This document shows positions 36,301 to 47,911 of a stretch of DNA of 64,000 bases, in pieces. Origin of the DNA: Hedera helix (Eukaryota > Streptophyta > Magnoliopsida > Apiales > Araliaceae); NCBI GenBank assembly GCA_947179155.2, contig OX359275.1:38870808-38934807 (forward strand), written 5' to 3'. Below the pieces are notes generated by a model. It was not told the origin of the DNA, searched no databases, and saw only the letters and a list, made by a program, of their open reading frames with translations. Both the position numbers and the translations under genes were made by a program. Every line of letters starts with the position of its first letter. Positions within the stretch are counted from its first letter, which is position 1.

Positions 36301-39090
36301 TTTTTTAGTTAGAGTTTACCAGTGCTGATATTGGATTAAATGCTTGAAGTGAAACTTTCATTTGTTTACTTTTACCCCTCCAATTTTATCCTTAGTTACT
36401 CCCTTTTTCCAAGTTAATAATTGTGTCTCTTTTTCAAGTTTGGATGTCTTGATGAAATACGGTATTGAAATTCCATATACAACATTTTGTTTTTCTCTAA
36501 ATTTCTCTGTGAAAGGTCTAACTTGGAAAGTTTTAAACATGATAATTATTTGTTTTAGATGTTAAAGTCGGTTTTTTATTTGTGCAATTACCCACCAACT
36601 CTAAGTGCATTTGATGCTTTTTTCATCTTAAAAGGTCAGAAATTCAAACAAACTTAATAATAAACAAGGGGAGCATTCAAAATTTTTGGGCATACCTGTC
36701 AATGGGACAAATCATGACCCTGAACTGCCTGCTTTAAGCTCCACTTTGGTTTGATCTACATTCACGATCTTCTTTCATGATCAAAAATTTAAATGGCCCA
36801 AATCATAGAACATATTTGATTTGGTCCATTTGTTCAAAAACCTTTTTCTAATTTTTTTTTAATACAGTTGAACAAATCCATTTATGGCATTTAAAGGCGA
36901 ATTCAGTCTTGAAATTACAGTAATATATGCATGCATGTGTTTGTGCTAGTTTGATGAATGCTCATGGTCTGATAGTTTCACAACATTGCATCGCAGATGC
37001 TCTGTTTTTCATTAAATTATTTTTGTCCTTGGTCTTGAAGTTACACATATTTTCTAAGACGCTACTCTCATACTCTGCAAATGTGTTCATGTATGTCTAA
37101 ATTAGGAGAACCAGCAGATACTTTGAGAGGAGTTGGTGTCTTTTTATATCCCTCTTTTTAATGCACTTGTTTCGACACTGCATTAATTTTTTTTTCTACA
37201 TGTCAATACTGTTTTTGGTGGTTTTAACAGGAAGTACTTGGAAGAGCTGTGTGGGTGGGTGGAGTCAAACACAACTACCCTCAGCATACTGTCATCACAA
37301 GCTGAGATTGGAATTGGATTCATCCTAATTATCTCCCTTGTCTCGTCAGTAACTATACACGTCCTTTATATTTTCTGATAAGCTCTTGCTAATCCTTGTT
37401 TTGTCTTAGTATTTTCCCCCTCACAATTTTGTATCACTTTCCACTATCCATGTTCTTATAGTTATCGCATGCAGGTGGCAGCGCAACATAATACAAACAT
37501 TCATGTACTGGCAGGTTGGTACCTTTCGCAATTGTTAACAAAGCATGTATTGTTTATCTTAATTAGGATAAAACTTTGTGTGCACAAAAGAAGTGGTCGA
37601 TTGAAATTAACAACTAAAGATAGGAAAAAGTGTATAATTTTTACCTTTTTCCCCTTCTTTGTTTTCTCTCTCCCCCCTGTCTTTTATTATATTTTAATTC
37701 ACTAGGACATAGCGGCTGTATTGAAGGGGATAAATATGTCTCCTTCCACTTTGGAATATCAAATTTCAATGGTATTGATTTGTGCTCAGAGGGGCCATCC
37801 ACTGCTTTAGTTGTGTTGTAGAAGCTCGAGCTTGACAGTTGTCTTCTAGAATGACGTTTTTATTGTTTAATATATTCTTAAGGTTGCGAGGTTAAATCAC
37901 AAGCACCCATATGTGTAGATTATGCTGTTAACTAAGACCAAGTTTGTTTGCAATGATAACACTTGGGATGAGACTATTAATCTTAAGTCGTTTTAAAAAT
38001 TGAATTTTGGACCATTAGTCTAGAAATAATAAAATGACTTAGAATGGGAGACTAATTAATACAATATCCAACCAGATCTTATAATCCCCACCATTTGAGA
38101 TTAAAAATTTGTCGACAAAATTAATCTTTACCTTTTTAAAAAATGACCTGCGTATCCTATTATACCCATCTATACTCACGATACTAAGAATACGATCTGT
38201 TTGTTATTACCGGTAGGGGTATAATAGTTTAAACAATAAGTTTTTATCCACTCTTTAAATAATTTTAGACAAAACAAATATAACATGAGACTATATTAAG
38301 TTATCCCCATGAATAATCCTAGTCTAAACAAACATGTGACTAGAATTATTTAATCGTAGGATTAATAAATTATAATCCTTGCACACAAACATGGCCTAAG
38401 TTACTGTACCCAGTATACACTCCTACTTCAGTCGATTAACCTGGACCCAAATAGTGTAAAGACATTTTTCTTTACCTTTTGGAATGTAGTCAGGTCACAA
38501 GCTGTGTATTCAGAAGAACTTTTCTCCTCCTAGCTTACGCTAGGTGTTTCCATCCTACCAGAAACTGTTACTTGGACTTTGTTCAAGTCACGTCAAGTTA
38601 TGGAAAGTCTTGTTGACTCATAGCCTCTTTTAGGTTTACGACACTTGAGTTGGTCCTGGCAAACGACCTGGCCTCCATTACATATTCAGCGTGAATGCAG
38701 TAACACACTCGGAAAATCAACCTGAAAGTGTTGAACAATATATATTCATGTTGGCTCTAATGGAATACCTTTCTAGATAGCTGCATCTGGAGGTAGGTAT
38801 GATAGTTTGCAGAAAAAAGGAGATAAAAAATTAAGATCGCATCGATGCCTATTCCTTCTTGTTCTCTTTCTTTTTGCCCTAATTCTAGACACAGGACAAG
38901 CTAACTTTCTTGTCTTTTCTGGAATTGTTTCTGGCAGCTATTAAAGCTTATGTACCATGCCCCAGTGACTGCTAGTTATCATCAAAGTGTGTGGGTTAAG
39001 ATTGGCAGGACAGTTATTCCGCTTGTGCACCGCTACGCCCCATTCTTGAACACTCCATTGTCTGCCGTACAGAGATGGTGGTTGAGGTAA
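30320..39090 (+). CDS. TMEM33/Pom33-family transmembrane protein (At3g02420-like)
   Basis: Nine exons: 30320-30493, 31465-31576, 31690-31769, 35418-35543, 35650-35770, 35878-35962, 37231-37344, 37475-37514, 38938-39090; all phases agree, 334 residues. The hydrophilic, Ser/Ala-rich N-terminus (about 120 residues, opening MGEEDDPQKLKRIAAAAYDY) is specific to plant members; the remainder is the TMEM33/Pom33 region with hydrophobic segments in exon 4 (VFVLSVLAIFPLV), exons 5-6 (FIYFIYCLTFVTSQLSLKFA) and exon 7 (IGIGFILIISLVS), and ends RWWLR. In yeast and animals the family shapes ER tubules and nuclear pores; the plant role is inferred from that. Exon 3 uses the acceptor at 31689, not the upstream one at 31671, because only the former keeps the frame. 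Intron 3 holds a 3.26-kb retrotransposon and intron 8 a MITE, so the gene spans 8.8 kb. Confidence 0.9.
31937..32257 (-). repeat. 3' LTR of the gag-only element
   Basis: 321 bp, the same length as the other copy. The gag-protease frame runs 91 bases into it before stopping. Confidence 0.93.
32167..33966 (-). CDS. Ty3-type Gag with CCHC zinc knuckle and retropepsin-like aspartic protease
   Basis: One uninterrupted frame of 599 residues from ATG 33966. A coiled-coil opening (residues about 10-60, with LEDSIAALTGHVQTVQTSIA) precedes the retrotransposon gag core (about 110-240; SFFDWIHSLESFFRWYEL, ARIWWDQHQRN). A zinc knuckle follows at C323-x2-C326-x4-H331-x4-C336. The aspartic protease domain has its active-site D431-T-G-S and a later hydrophobic ILGRTWLW block. 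The frame then crosses the purine tract and ends inside the 3' LTR, so the last 30 residues are LTR-encoded. Absence of pol downstream and the intact frame suggest the protein is retained by selection or that the insertion is too young to have decayed. It acts in trans as a capsid-like RNA-binding protein in this class. Confidence 0.9.
   Translation of the reverse strand: MVNAGEVNARLDAYTAQQGEHIQRLEDSIAALTGHVQTVQTSIAALAAKVDVLTERVDRGQREDVHRNFEGPNDMRVLQQQGPNGPNFHHAPDPRLNAVDRGAKLDVGDFNGDHGPESFFDWIHSLESFFRWYELSDERKLFFADAKLKGTARIWWDQHQRNLYTAARRWEDMKTAMTRRFVPPDYKQRACLQLTELVQGSKTVAEYTSTFYSLVTRSEFPWIEDVLISMYRRGLNQEIASGVASGKIMLLDDAVQVANQVEDTLRKNSVRPSVPVQTRNERTFVEPFRSRPVERSSTNSSAANRPNRTTGSSSASNNPTTRCFNCRGVGHMSFECPSPKMNVVSPPSKQVAMVNKDEKTVVHEEVCTPSDEDNEYNEQDLEADAHLEGCLGVLRPLWVTRKQKDDPKLYRGRIFQTRVKCAGQICSLVIDTGSCADIIAEDTVKKLGLTVEPHPEPYDVAWITNTKLRVTQRCLVTFSVGKLKDTVMCDILPVKVCHIILGRTWLWDRHAHHDARANTYSIFKGNTKFTLTCAIDIPKLKLAKNSLVIRRGCSCIHNSTESSFSQRRRTDAGQRQARVRAKRETWLEQYKRLWKQPSP
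34070..34275. repeat. Degenerate about 30-bp tandem units in retroelement 5' leader
   Basis: About seven units, each beginning with (C/T)AGGG(A/G)CTAAA or CAGGGG and ending in TGTAAAA/TGAAA, next to a T/C-rich tract at 34005-34068. Only the leader of the element carries them. Confidence 0.6.
34858..34870 (-). other. Primer-binding site (initiator Met tRNA)
   Basis: Minus-strand TGGTATCAGAGCC, two bases from the 5' LTR; matches the 3' end complement of plant initiator methionine tRNA, the usual primer. Confidence 0.9.
34873..35193 (-). repeat. 5' LTR of the gag-only element
   Basis: 321 bp, next to the primer-binding site on its inner side and to the CCATG duplication on its outer side. Confidence 0.93.
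37936..38396. mobile_element. Tourist-like (PIF/Harbinger) MITE, TAA target duplication
   Basis: 461 bp in TMEM33 intron 8. Terminal repeats GACCAAGTTTGTTTGCAA and, from the other side, GGCCATGTTTGTGTGCAA match at 15 of 18 bases; TAA flanks both ends (37933-37935, 38397-38399). This is the standard Tourist signature. No open frame inside. Confidence 0.85.
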
Positions 39091-40402
39091 AAGCTTCAGG
39101 AGAGAAAATTCAGAGCAGGAGGGATGAATGATCTTGTAAAACAGAAGAGTATTCCAGATTTTTTTCCTGATCCTATTAACTGCCTTTTAGAATATAGTTG
39201 ATTTTAAGATATATGACCGAGCAGTCATCTTAATTTGAAATATTAATTTATCAATTCAGTCTCTAATCTCTACTAATAATTTCTGTGTAGCACTTTTTGA
39301 TTTCCCCCCTTGTATTATGCTTCTTTGTCTGTTATCAAAGAGTAAACTAATGTTCTTGGATTATTTTGGCATGTAATGTAAAATGTGCATTGCGGAGGAA
39401 CCTGGCTTCCTCTAAACAGTTATTTTGTCAATGAACAACATCTTTTCAGCTTGCCCCTTGAATTTCTGTATGATTATTCCTGGGTGCGTCTCATGGTCTA
39501 TTATATATAATAAGTCGATCAAGTGATCTGCTAATTAAACCTGCCTGAGTTTGAGTTTAATTTGTGACTTCTGGTTTGGTGGGCTACTCACACTAGCTCA
39601 ATAGAGATGACAAACTAGGAAGAAATTTTGGAGAGGAACGATGGTTGCCGTGGAACAATTTTTTTAATTTTTTAATTGTAATATATGTAACATTAATACT
39701 CAATATATATACACTTGTATATTATTCGGTGCAGTTTTAAAATATAAAATAATATAATGTTATCAAATTTGTCAATATAATTTTATTATTATGTCACCGT
39801 TATTAAATTAAATATAGCAGAAATAAACTCAAAATAAATATACATTCTTAATATTTATAAATTTTGGACGAAAAAAGTAATATTTATAATATATTATTTG
39901 TATAAAAAAATTGTTACATGAAAAAAATATTTTTTTTACTAATGAAAAAAATATTTTTTTTACTAATGATAATATAAAATAATATAATATATTAAATATC
40001 ATAATTTTATTATCATATTATCACTAGTAATTAATATTAACTTATTATTTTAAGAGTCAATATAAAACATATTTAATCTCCATTAATAAAGCGACTCTAT
40101 GGGTCGCTGAAGTCATCTTGGTATAACTAGGTCACAATTTTTTACTTTTTTGAGTTAAGTTATATTATTATTTTATTTTTTTAATTTAAAATATATCTTT
40201 TTATTTTATTTTATCATCATTGTGTGTCACTAATATTCATAAATGAGACTAGCGAGTAGTGTGCACTTTTGTTGTATATAGAGTAACTCTTTGAATATTA
40301 GTTGAAAGCACCTTGAAGGAATTGCGAATAATTACTCCTTGGGTACTACTATATTAGAAAAAAGTTTCCTTTGGTACTGAAAAGTCTGGGAAAACATAGA
40401 CG

Positions 40403-40447
<45 letters not shown>
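39091..40447. other. Intergenic, TMEM33 3' region to RPN12 5' UTR
   Basis: TMEM33 3' UTR to about 39450, then AT-rich sequence with a direct repeat of AATGAAAAAAATATTTTTTTTACT near 39915-39965. The right end is the GA-rich RPN12 leader. No exon recognised. Confidence 0.5.
40405..40447 (+). promoter_or_regulatory. (GA)n tract in RPN12 5' UTR
   Basis: About 17 GA dinucleotides plus GAGAGAG directly before ATG 40448. GA-rich leaders can bind GAGA-type (BBR/BPC) factors in plants; here that is inference from sequence only. Confidence 0.6.
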
Positions 40448-40448
<1 letters not shown>

Positions 40449-43400
40449 TGGATCCAAAGCTGACAGAGGTTTCGCAACTGTTCGATCGATTCAAAGCCGC
40501 TATGTCCCGGAACGATTTCGATACTTGTTCCAAACTCCTCTCTCAACTCAAGGTATTTTTCACTCTCGTGTTCAAAACCCTAACCCTTTTTTTTTTTTTT
40601 TGTCTTAGTCCTGTCATATCTTTATGTTTTCCAAGATACTGCCTTTCGAGTTATCCATTGATACGCCCTAATTTGTTTATTTTTCCTTGCTTGACTGAAG
40701 ACCCAGTTAGGAATATCTTGTTAATATTTTGAATTTTGTTTTTTTTTTATTGGTTTTGATTCAGAAGCTGCTAATATTATCTTGTTGTCCATCTGTTTAC
40801 TAAGATTCAAGGAAAGGATAGGACTTTGATTAAATTTGGATTATTACTCGTTATAATTGTTGTGTTTTGAGGCAGAGTTGTTATGATGTGGGAATAATGG
40901 TACTTAGTTCTGAGTTATGTACTATCTTTTTCTCCCTTTTTTACCCATTGTTTGATACTTAATTTCTGGACCATACTTGGGATTGGAGCCAGCAACCTTG
41001 AGGTTAAAAGATATATTATATAAAGGAAATTGATATTTCCACAAGCAAATTTTATATTTCCACAAATAGGTCCCATTTGAGCATGTGGAAATATCAAATT
41101 AGCTTGTAGAAATATCAATTCCCTATATAAATGTAACACCTAATTAATTTGGGATGTTTGAATGTGTATACAAGGACTCAATCATCTGTCATTAATACCT
41201 TCATGACCTTTTGAATGAGCTTGTAGTGGGATAAGATGACTTAAGAAAATATTATTGAGAAAATGCATTGGGCTTTATTATGATTTGATTTGAATTCGGA
41301 ATTTTACCCAAATTGTTACATATGATATCAGAGTTGACTTTCGAAAGTTCGGATCAGGTTATCTGATCGGGTTGCCGAAGGTGGAGACGTGAAGGTGGTC
41401 TTAGTAGGCCGCTAGTATTATCCCGCAATTGTTAGAGAGACAAAGTTTATAGTCCTTGTGTGACTATGTATTCTACTTGACGGAGACGTTAGGTATTTAA
41501 GTGGGGAGAGCTTGTAGTACTCCAGTCCCATGTCAGTTAATATGAGATATTTGGATGTGTATATAAGGACTTAAACTGCTATTTTTAACATTTTCAATCA
41601 TGATCTTTTGGGTGAGCATGTGGTGGGCCCAATAAGATATTATTGAGAAAACGCATTAGGTTTTATTATGATTTGATTCGAACTCGAGATTTGACTTGAG
41701 TTGTAAAAAAAAATATCTTAAATGCTCTATCTTAATGAAACTACGTAGACGCAAACATTTGCTATAAGTTAAGAAGTTTGAAAGACCATGAAGTTAGATT
41801 GAGGAATTGAACTCCAAAAAAACTCAAAAATATTTAGTGTTAATTTGAAGTTGTAATTGGGCTTAGACTTGGAGCTCAGGGAGACTTCATTGATAGCAGT
41901 GATATGTGCTACTAGGGCATAGATGTCTAGCTTATTCCTGACTGTCTAAAGAGGCAATTGTTGAATCAGACATCATGAGTGTGGGAAGATGAAAAATGGT
42001 TTGAATATACGAGAGTAAGGAAATGCATTGTTGCACATCTTGTTAGTGCTACGCACAACACTGATAGGTCACTAATTCACTATTGACTTAGTGATACCAG
42101 CTATAGGATATGTTATTTCCTTGAAAAATACAATACGGGGGAATTGCGAACAGGACTTGCGTTTACTACTGTATAAGTATATTGAGAGTTTTAATTAGCT
42201 TTTACTTATCCTGACTGTATAGCTTATTCCTGACTGTCTAAAGAGGCAATTGTTGAATCAGACATCATGAGTATGGGAAGATGAAAAATGGTTTGAATAT
42301 AAGAGAGTAAGGAAATGCATTGTTGCACATCTTGTTAGTGCTACGCACAACACTGATAGGTCACTAATTCACTATTGACTTAGTGATACCAGCTATAGGA
42401 TATGTTATTTCCTTGAAAAATACAATACGGGGGAATTGCGAACAGGACTTGCGTTTACTACTGTATAAGTATATTGAGAGTTTTAATTAGCTTTTACTTA
42501 TCCTGACTGTATAGCTTATTCCTGACTGTCTAAAGAGGCAATTGTTGAATCAGACATCATGAGTGTGGGAAGATGAAAAATGGTTTGAATATACGAGAGT
42601 AAGGAAATGCATTGTTGCACATCTTGTTAGTGCTACGCACAACACTGATAGGTCACTAATTCACTATTGACTTAGTGATACCAGCTATAGGATATGTTAT
42701 TTCCTTGAAAAATACAATACGGGGGAATTGCGAATAGGACTTGCGTTTACTACTGTACAAGTATATTGAGAGTTTTAATTAGCTTTTACTTATCCAAGTT
42801 ACTAACTTTCGAGGAACTGCTTAATATATTTCTTTTTTGTTGTTTTCCCTTGATTCTTGTTAAGAGTTGATATTACATCATTACATATGCTGTGAGTTAC
42901 CATCCGGTATCTATCTATCTTCCAGGTCTTGCTGACAGAATTTAGAAGTCTTCCTCCGTTATTTGAAGCAACGCCTAATGCAGTACATGAGTTGACAATA
43001 GCAAGTAATGTTCTTCACTCGATTCTTCCATATATTTTAATAGCATTGCTACCTCTAAAACTAGAATTGAGAAACATCATTTTTGTTGGTTGATATGGTT
43101 CATTGTATAGGAGATATGTGGATGTTGTGGTAATGTATAGATTGAGAGAGAGGCCAGACCAATTTTATGTTGTTTCTTTTTTGCCAGGATTTATTTTTGT
43201 CCCGTTTGATTGTTGACTTTTCTTCTTATTGCCATGGGACGAACATAACTTCCTACCCAAAAAAGGTTCTTGAAATTTTACGTTTATTGCTAAATTTTCA
43301 ATTCGAGTGGAATGTATTGATGAGGTTTATGCTTTCAATCTATGTTTAAATGAGTGTAACTAGGTCATTTTCTTGGGGCCAGTGTGTGTAATGAGAAAAG

Positions 43401-46400
43401 TTAGTAAAGTCCTAGGAAATAGTAACAATATCACCATTTAGACAATGCATTGTAGCAACCAGAATTCACATTGCCCTCTAAATGAATACTCAGGAACTAA
43501 GTTGCAATTCTGTAATATAATAGACATTATGAGCATAAAATTGCAGTTGTGAAGAAAGCTAGTTCTTTTAAGTAAGAAATATATGTGTGTATATTGGTTT
43601 GCTAATTTTTAAAAAATAATAATAAAATATATTGATGAGTTGCAGGAGTAAGAAAAATATATTGGTTTATGCGTGACACAAATTGTCCAATATTCATAGC
43701 TTATCTAGAGGTTAGGTCATCAATTTAGAATATTTTATAATTATTTAATATATGTGCTATGTCCCATTTAATTACTTCCATGTTTACCATTTTCCCTGTT
43801 GTAATATCTTTGAGCCTGAGAAATTTTCAGGGGATATATATGAGCATGCAGTTGTTTTAAGTGTTAAGACTGAGGATCAGGATGCTTTTGAGAGGGACTT
43901 CTTTCAACTGAAGCCCTATTACACAGATGCAGGGTAACTTCATCTTGTCGATTGATTGAGTCAACTTTTTTTGCTATTGTCAATTGAACATTCATAATTA
44001 TGAATCGTAACAACTGACAAGTATGATGGCAGTCCCATTCTTTTCAATGGATGAGAACTTATACTTCTTTTTCTGCAATAGTAAACTTGGGGGCAGGTTT
44101 TTATGTTGGCTAGTTTCTAACATTTGTGGCCTACAAGTTATCCTATATTTGACCTTTCTATATGTTGTACTCAGACTTGTTTAATGTATTGAGTCTAAAA
44201 TTTTGACCGAATTTGGCTTGTTTAATATCCAAGTTGAGTCTGATGAACCCTAACTGAGCTGACTCCTGTGTTGTATCAGTTTGCTTGTAGCCGTAGTAAT
44301 TCATCTACAAGTGTGGCACAGTTTTGTGTTTCATGGTTCAACTTGTTAAATCTGAATAAATTCTAGGCATTTTCGTGAATGAATTTCATTGAATCTTATT
44401 TTTTATTTATCTCTTGAATCACCAAGGAATCTTTTGCTAACTTGTTGCTCAAAGTTGATTTATGATGTTTGTGTTTTAATGGAGCAGTGGCCGTCTTCCA
44501 CCATCCCCTCAGGAATTTCCCATTTTGGGTCTCAACCTTTTGAGACTCCTTGTGCAGAATAGAATTGCTGAATTCCACACTGAATTGGAGTTGCTTTCGG
44601 CCAGTGCCCTGGAAAATCCTTGCATCAAGCATGCCGTGGAATTGGAGCAATCCTTCATGGAAGGGGCTTACAACCGTGTGTTGAGTGCTAGGCAGACAGT
44701 ACCTCATGAAACATACGTTTATTTTATGGATCTGCTGGCAAAGACAGTCAGGTGAATTGTTCGACTTAGATTTATACTGTGATTTAGAGAATCTGATAGA
44801 ATTCACATATATCACAGAGCACCAGCACATCACCGTTAGCAGATTGTTTAATTTTTGTTGGGGATGGATGGATTTTGTATTAATTGCACAACTTATGACA
44901 TTATTAAGTAGTTCAAGAAAGGTTATTGAGAGGTGTCCTGTTATATCCAACATTTAAAAAGTTGAAGTTACTTTATTTTCCTTTAATCAATTTCATGATT
45001 TATGGGTGGCTTCATAATGTGCATTTTTGACTCCCTCCATCTGGAAATTTTGAAGATTAAAGTTCAGTATTGAAAAAAAAAATTGTAAGCTGTGGGCTTA
45101 TAGGAGTACAATTCTTAATATCCAAGAAAATAGTCAACAAAAAAGTAGGACTCGGGCTCTTATTTTCAGACAAAGGTAGGGACTAGGGAGTCTTATTTTT
45201 CTTTACTTAGAATTATATATGAAGCGTCTAGGATCAGTTTTACATTTTTCTAGTTTCTACATAGATGTTTGGTGGAAGGACTTCTAGTAGAATAAAAATT
45301 ATCAGGACCTTTATAAGAACTTGTTGTAGCTCTTTACATATTTTACTTTTTCATAAAGTGATATTTCATTTTACTGATACTTCGACACCAAACATTATCT
45401 TCTTACAGAAGGCTTTTATAGAAGTTTATACTCAGAAATGCCTTTCATAAAATATACATTACAATATAACGAAGCTGTCCCAAACATAGCTTAGTATAGT
45501 GTCATTTTGTCGAAGGAAAGGTGATCGGGGATTGAAGAAGAAAAATACGGTGAATAGACAAACTAGTAGTATTTAACTATATACAGCTATCACCTAACAG
45601 TTCCACATGAATGCTTGGTTTTTTCACTAATATTTTTAAAAAGCTTTTAATGATGATCTATTGGTGTACCATCCTCATCTAAAGAAAGAATTAAAGCTGT
45701 TGATTGGTTCTAAGTGAGATAACTTCCCTCAAATTCTTGGGTAGTGTGGACATGTTGAAGGAAAGATCATTCGACATTGCACCACTTCGGTCAAACTATA
45801 GTTTATTAGCACTGAACAAAAGTGATTGGTTTTATTTATGTACTTAGTTAATTTTGTCTTTTACAGGGATGAAATAGCGGGATGCAGTGAAAAGGCATAT
45901 GACTCTCTTTCACTCAACGATGCCCGACTAATGTTGCTGTTCTCTTCGGACCAAGAACTTTCTGAATATATCAATGAGGTATCTTTTGAAGCTTTGCTCT
46001 TTTAATTTGGTTAAAGAAGTGTTGCACTTATGACGGTAGCCCCTCCATAACATAAACCCTAAAAACCTTGATAACCAGATTTAATCCTCTCTTTGGAATC
46101 TTAGTTGGTATGACTTCTAAAAGACTTTTAGCCATACTAGTTGCACCTTTTGCTCTGTGTTGCGTCCCGATTTAATTGAGATTTTTTATTATTCTTTGAG
46201 CCATGAACCCCATATCCAAAAGTGAAAGAAAACTTGAGGTCTGTGATGGTAGTGGAGGTTTTGGACTGGCAGGTTTTGCACCCAGCACCCCCTCGTGTGG
46301 ACCTATTCCATTATGGATTCAGCCCTTCCCTTTGTGTAGCCTGTAGCTACACATACAGAGACACACCAAAATACACACACGCGCGCGCACGTGTATACAC

Positions 46401-47911
46401 GCATATGTTGTATTGTTATTACTTCTGATTAAGGCAAGTCATTGGTGGAATATTCGATGTAATTTTTGGGATATGGTTTGTTATCATTCATCACATCTTT
46501 TGTGCTCAGTTTTAGTTTAGTATAGTGGATGATTCTTTTCCGTTTGTCAAGGTTCTAAAAGGGGGGGGGGGGCGGGATTTTTTATTTTAAGTCAATTTTA
46601 ATATTTTATCTTACATTTATCCAAACAAAACAATAATATAAAGGAAAACAATCTATAATAAAGATAATAAAGGTATTTGCTTAAAGTTCAAACACATATC
46701 CATATTGATAATGTCAAAGTTCAAACAGAAACATGCAATTATTTAAAGTTCAAATACAAGCAAATTATAAAAAATACAAATTAATAGTCCTCATCTCCAT
46801 ATCCCTCTATATCTCTCTCTAACTCTTCTTCTCTATATCCCTCCAAGATAATGTCCCCATCGGGCTCACACTCATATTTCTCATGTCTCTCTTCTTCCGT
46901 GTCATCATTAAACAAAAAAATTTATTTATGGAGTTCTCTTACTCTAACATTTCTACTATTTCTCCTAAGCTCTAGCACGCTATCCGCTTCGGATGCTTCA
47001 CCAACCGCTTCCCAAGTAAGGCCTGAACAACCCTCAACTTCTTCATCTATTCATACGTCGTCGTTTTGTAGCTTAGTTATTAAAATTAAAAAAAAATAAT
47101 TGCAACCCTAAATTTTCAGCTTAGGTCTCGCCTAATTTTTCCGTCTTGTCCGCTCAGTCTCGTATAATTTTTTGGAAGGATTTTTTTTTCCTCCTTGGGC
47201 ATAGGCGAGGCGCTAGGCGGCCTAGGCGTGGCGCCAGGGGAGGGCCTAGCGCCTAGGCGGGGATTTTTAGAACACTGCTGCTTGTGGATATACGCCAAAA
47301 GTCAAACGATGTATATTTTGCGCTATTATTTTACACTTACTTTTTTTCTATAATAGTAATTATTGTGGTTATCATAGATTTGAGAAGTCCCAAATTAAGT
47401 GATTAGTCCTGATATCAATGCAATATTGTTCATTTTGACTATGCTATGCTAGTGTTTGAAAGAACTACAGAAGAGGATTTATGAACCACGTTACATGTAT
47501 CAATGCATTATTTTTAAGGGTATAATGAGAAGCCAAATATATTAAGCTTTGTCTAGTACTAGTTCTTGAATTATGTGGAGTGACAGTTAGCTAAATTGGG
47601 ACATGGAGAGTTTTGTTTCTCTTTGATCAACATACGTGTTCTTGGTTTGTTAGTGTCCAGGAGTAATAATTGATTAGTGTTGTACTATAATCAATTTGGG
47701 ACATGTGGAGTATTAGTTTACCGTTGATGAACATATTGTTGATTAGTGTTGTACTATATTCAATTTGCAGGAGCATCCTGAGTGGGAGATTAAGGATGGG
47801 TCTGTGATTTTCCAGAAGGCAAAAGAATCTGCGCCATGCAAAGAGATACCGTCTCTGCAGCTCATAACTCAAACACTCAGTTATGCTAGGGAGTTAGAAC
47901 GGATTGTATGA
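40448..47911 (+). CDS. RPN12A: 26S proteasome non-ATPase subunit RPN12 (PSMD8 homologue)
   Basis: Six exons: 40448-40552, 42926-43004, 43831-43933, 44488-44751, 45867-45978, 47771-47911; phases agree and give 267 residues, the length I recall for plant RPN12a. It opens MDPKLTEVSQLFDRFKAA, contains RDIYEHAVVLSVKTEDQDAF and LNLLRLLVQNRIAEFHTELE in the CSN8/PSD8/eIF3K PCI-type helical region, and ends ISSLQ-type SLQLITQTLSYARELERIV. RPN12 is a lid subunit of the 19S regulatory particle and incorporates last in lid assembly; the Arabidopsis protein is tied to cytokinin response. The frame is intact. Introns are long: intron 1 (2.4 kb) carries a TRIM and a 292-bp triplication, intron 5 a hAT-type element. 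RPN12a versus RPN12b cannot be settled here. Confidence 0.96.
41025..41130. repeat. Palindromic TTTCCACAAG element in RPN12 intron 1
   Basis: TATATAAAGGAAATTGATAT at the left pairs with ATATCAATTCCCTATATA at the right; TTTCCACAAG and GTGGAAATATC motifs lie between. It is related to the TATTTTCACAAG repeats at 15863, 23581 and 24451, and directly abuts the TRIM element. Confidence 0.6.
41132..41705 (+). mobile_element. TRIM (terminal-repeat retrotransposon in miniature)
   Basis: Diverged LTRs at 41132-41320 and 41513-41705 share GATxTTTGxATGTGTATAxAAGGACT and ATATTATTGAGAAAAxGCATTxGGxTTTATTATGATTTGATT. A primer site TGATATCAGAGTTGAC begins three bases after the first LTR, and AAGTGGGGAGAG, a purine tract, precedes the second. 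Total about 574 bp with no coding sequence. Flanking A-rich DNA hides any target duplication. LTR divergence makes it much older than the element at 31937. Confidence 0.75.
41929..42796. repeat. Three tandem copies of a 292-bp unit in RPN12 intron 1
   Basis: Units start at 41929, 42221 and 42513, each at AGCTTATTCCTGACTGTC. Only a handful of substitutions separate them (for example GTGTGGG/GTATGGG, ATACGAG/ATAAGAG, GAACAGG/GAATAGG). CCTGACTGT occurs at both ends of the unit, which would allow slippage or unequal exchange. Confidence 0.95.
46548..47277. mobile_element. Degenerate hAT-type element with partial transposase tail (antisense), RPN12 intron 5
   Basis: Ends CAAGGTTCTAAAA and, from the other side, CAGTGTTCTAAAA; flanks CCGTTTGT and CTGCTTGT agree at 6 of 8 with two transitions. 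The right end is rich in GCCTAGGCG palindromes. On the minus strand between about 47060 and 46770 a broken reading resembles the acidic C-terminal end of a transposase (NDDTEEERHEKYECEPDGD), a weak match by eye. A G(12) run at 46561 and a (CA/CG) tract at 46370 lie beside it. Confidence 0.6.

Noticed and set aside
44396..44953. 185-codon minus-strand ORF
   Set aside because: Opposite RPN12 exon 4, which is firmly identified; only a shadow frame.
46851..47099. Plus-strand 82-codon ORF starting with ATG
   Set aside because: It lies inside the hAT-type element and is Ser/Leu low complexity; the minus strand looks more like a transposase tail.
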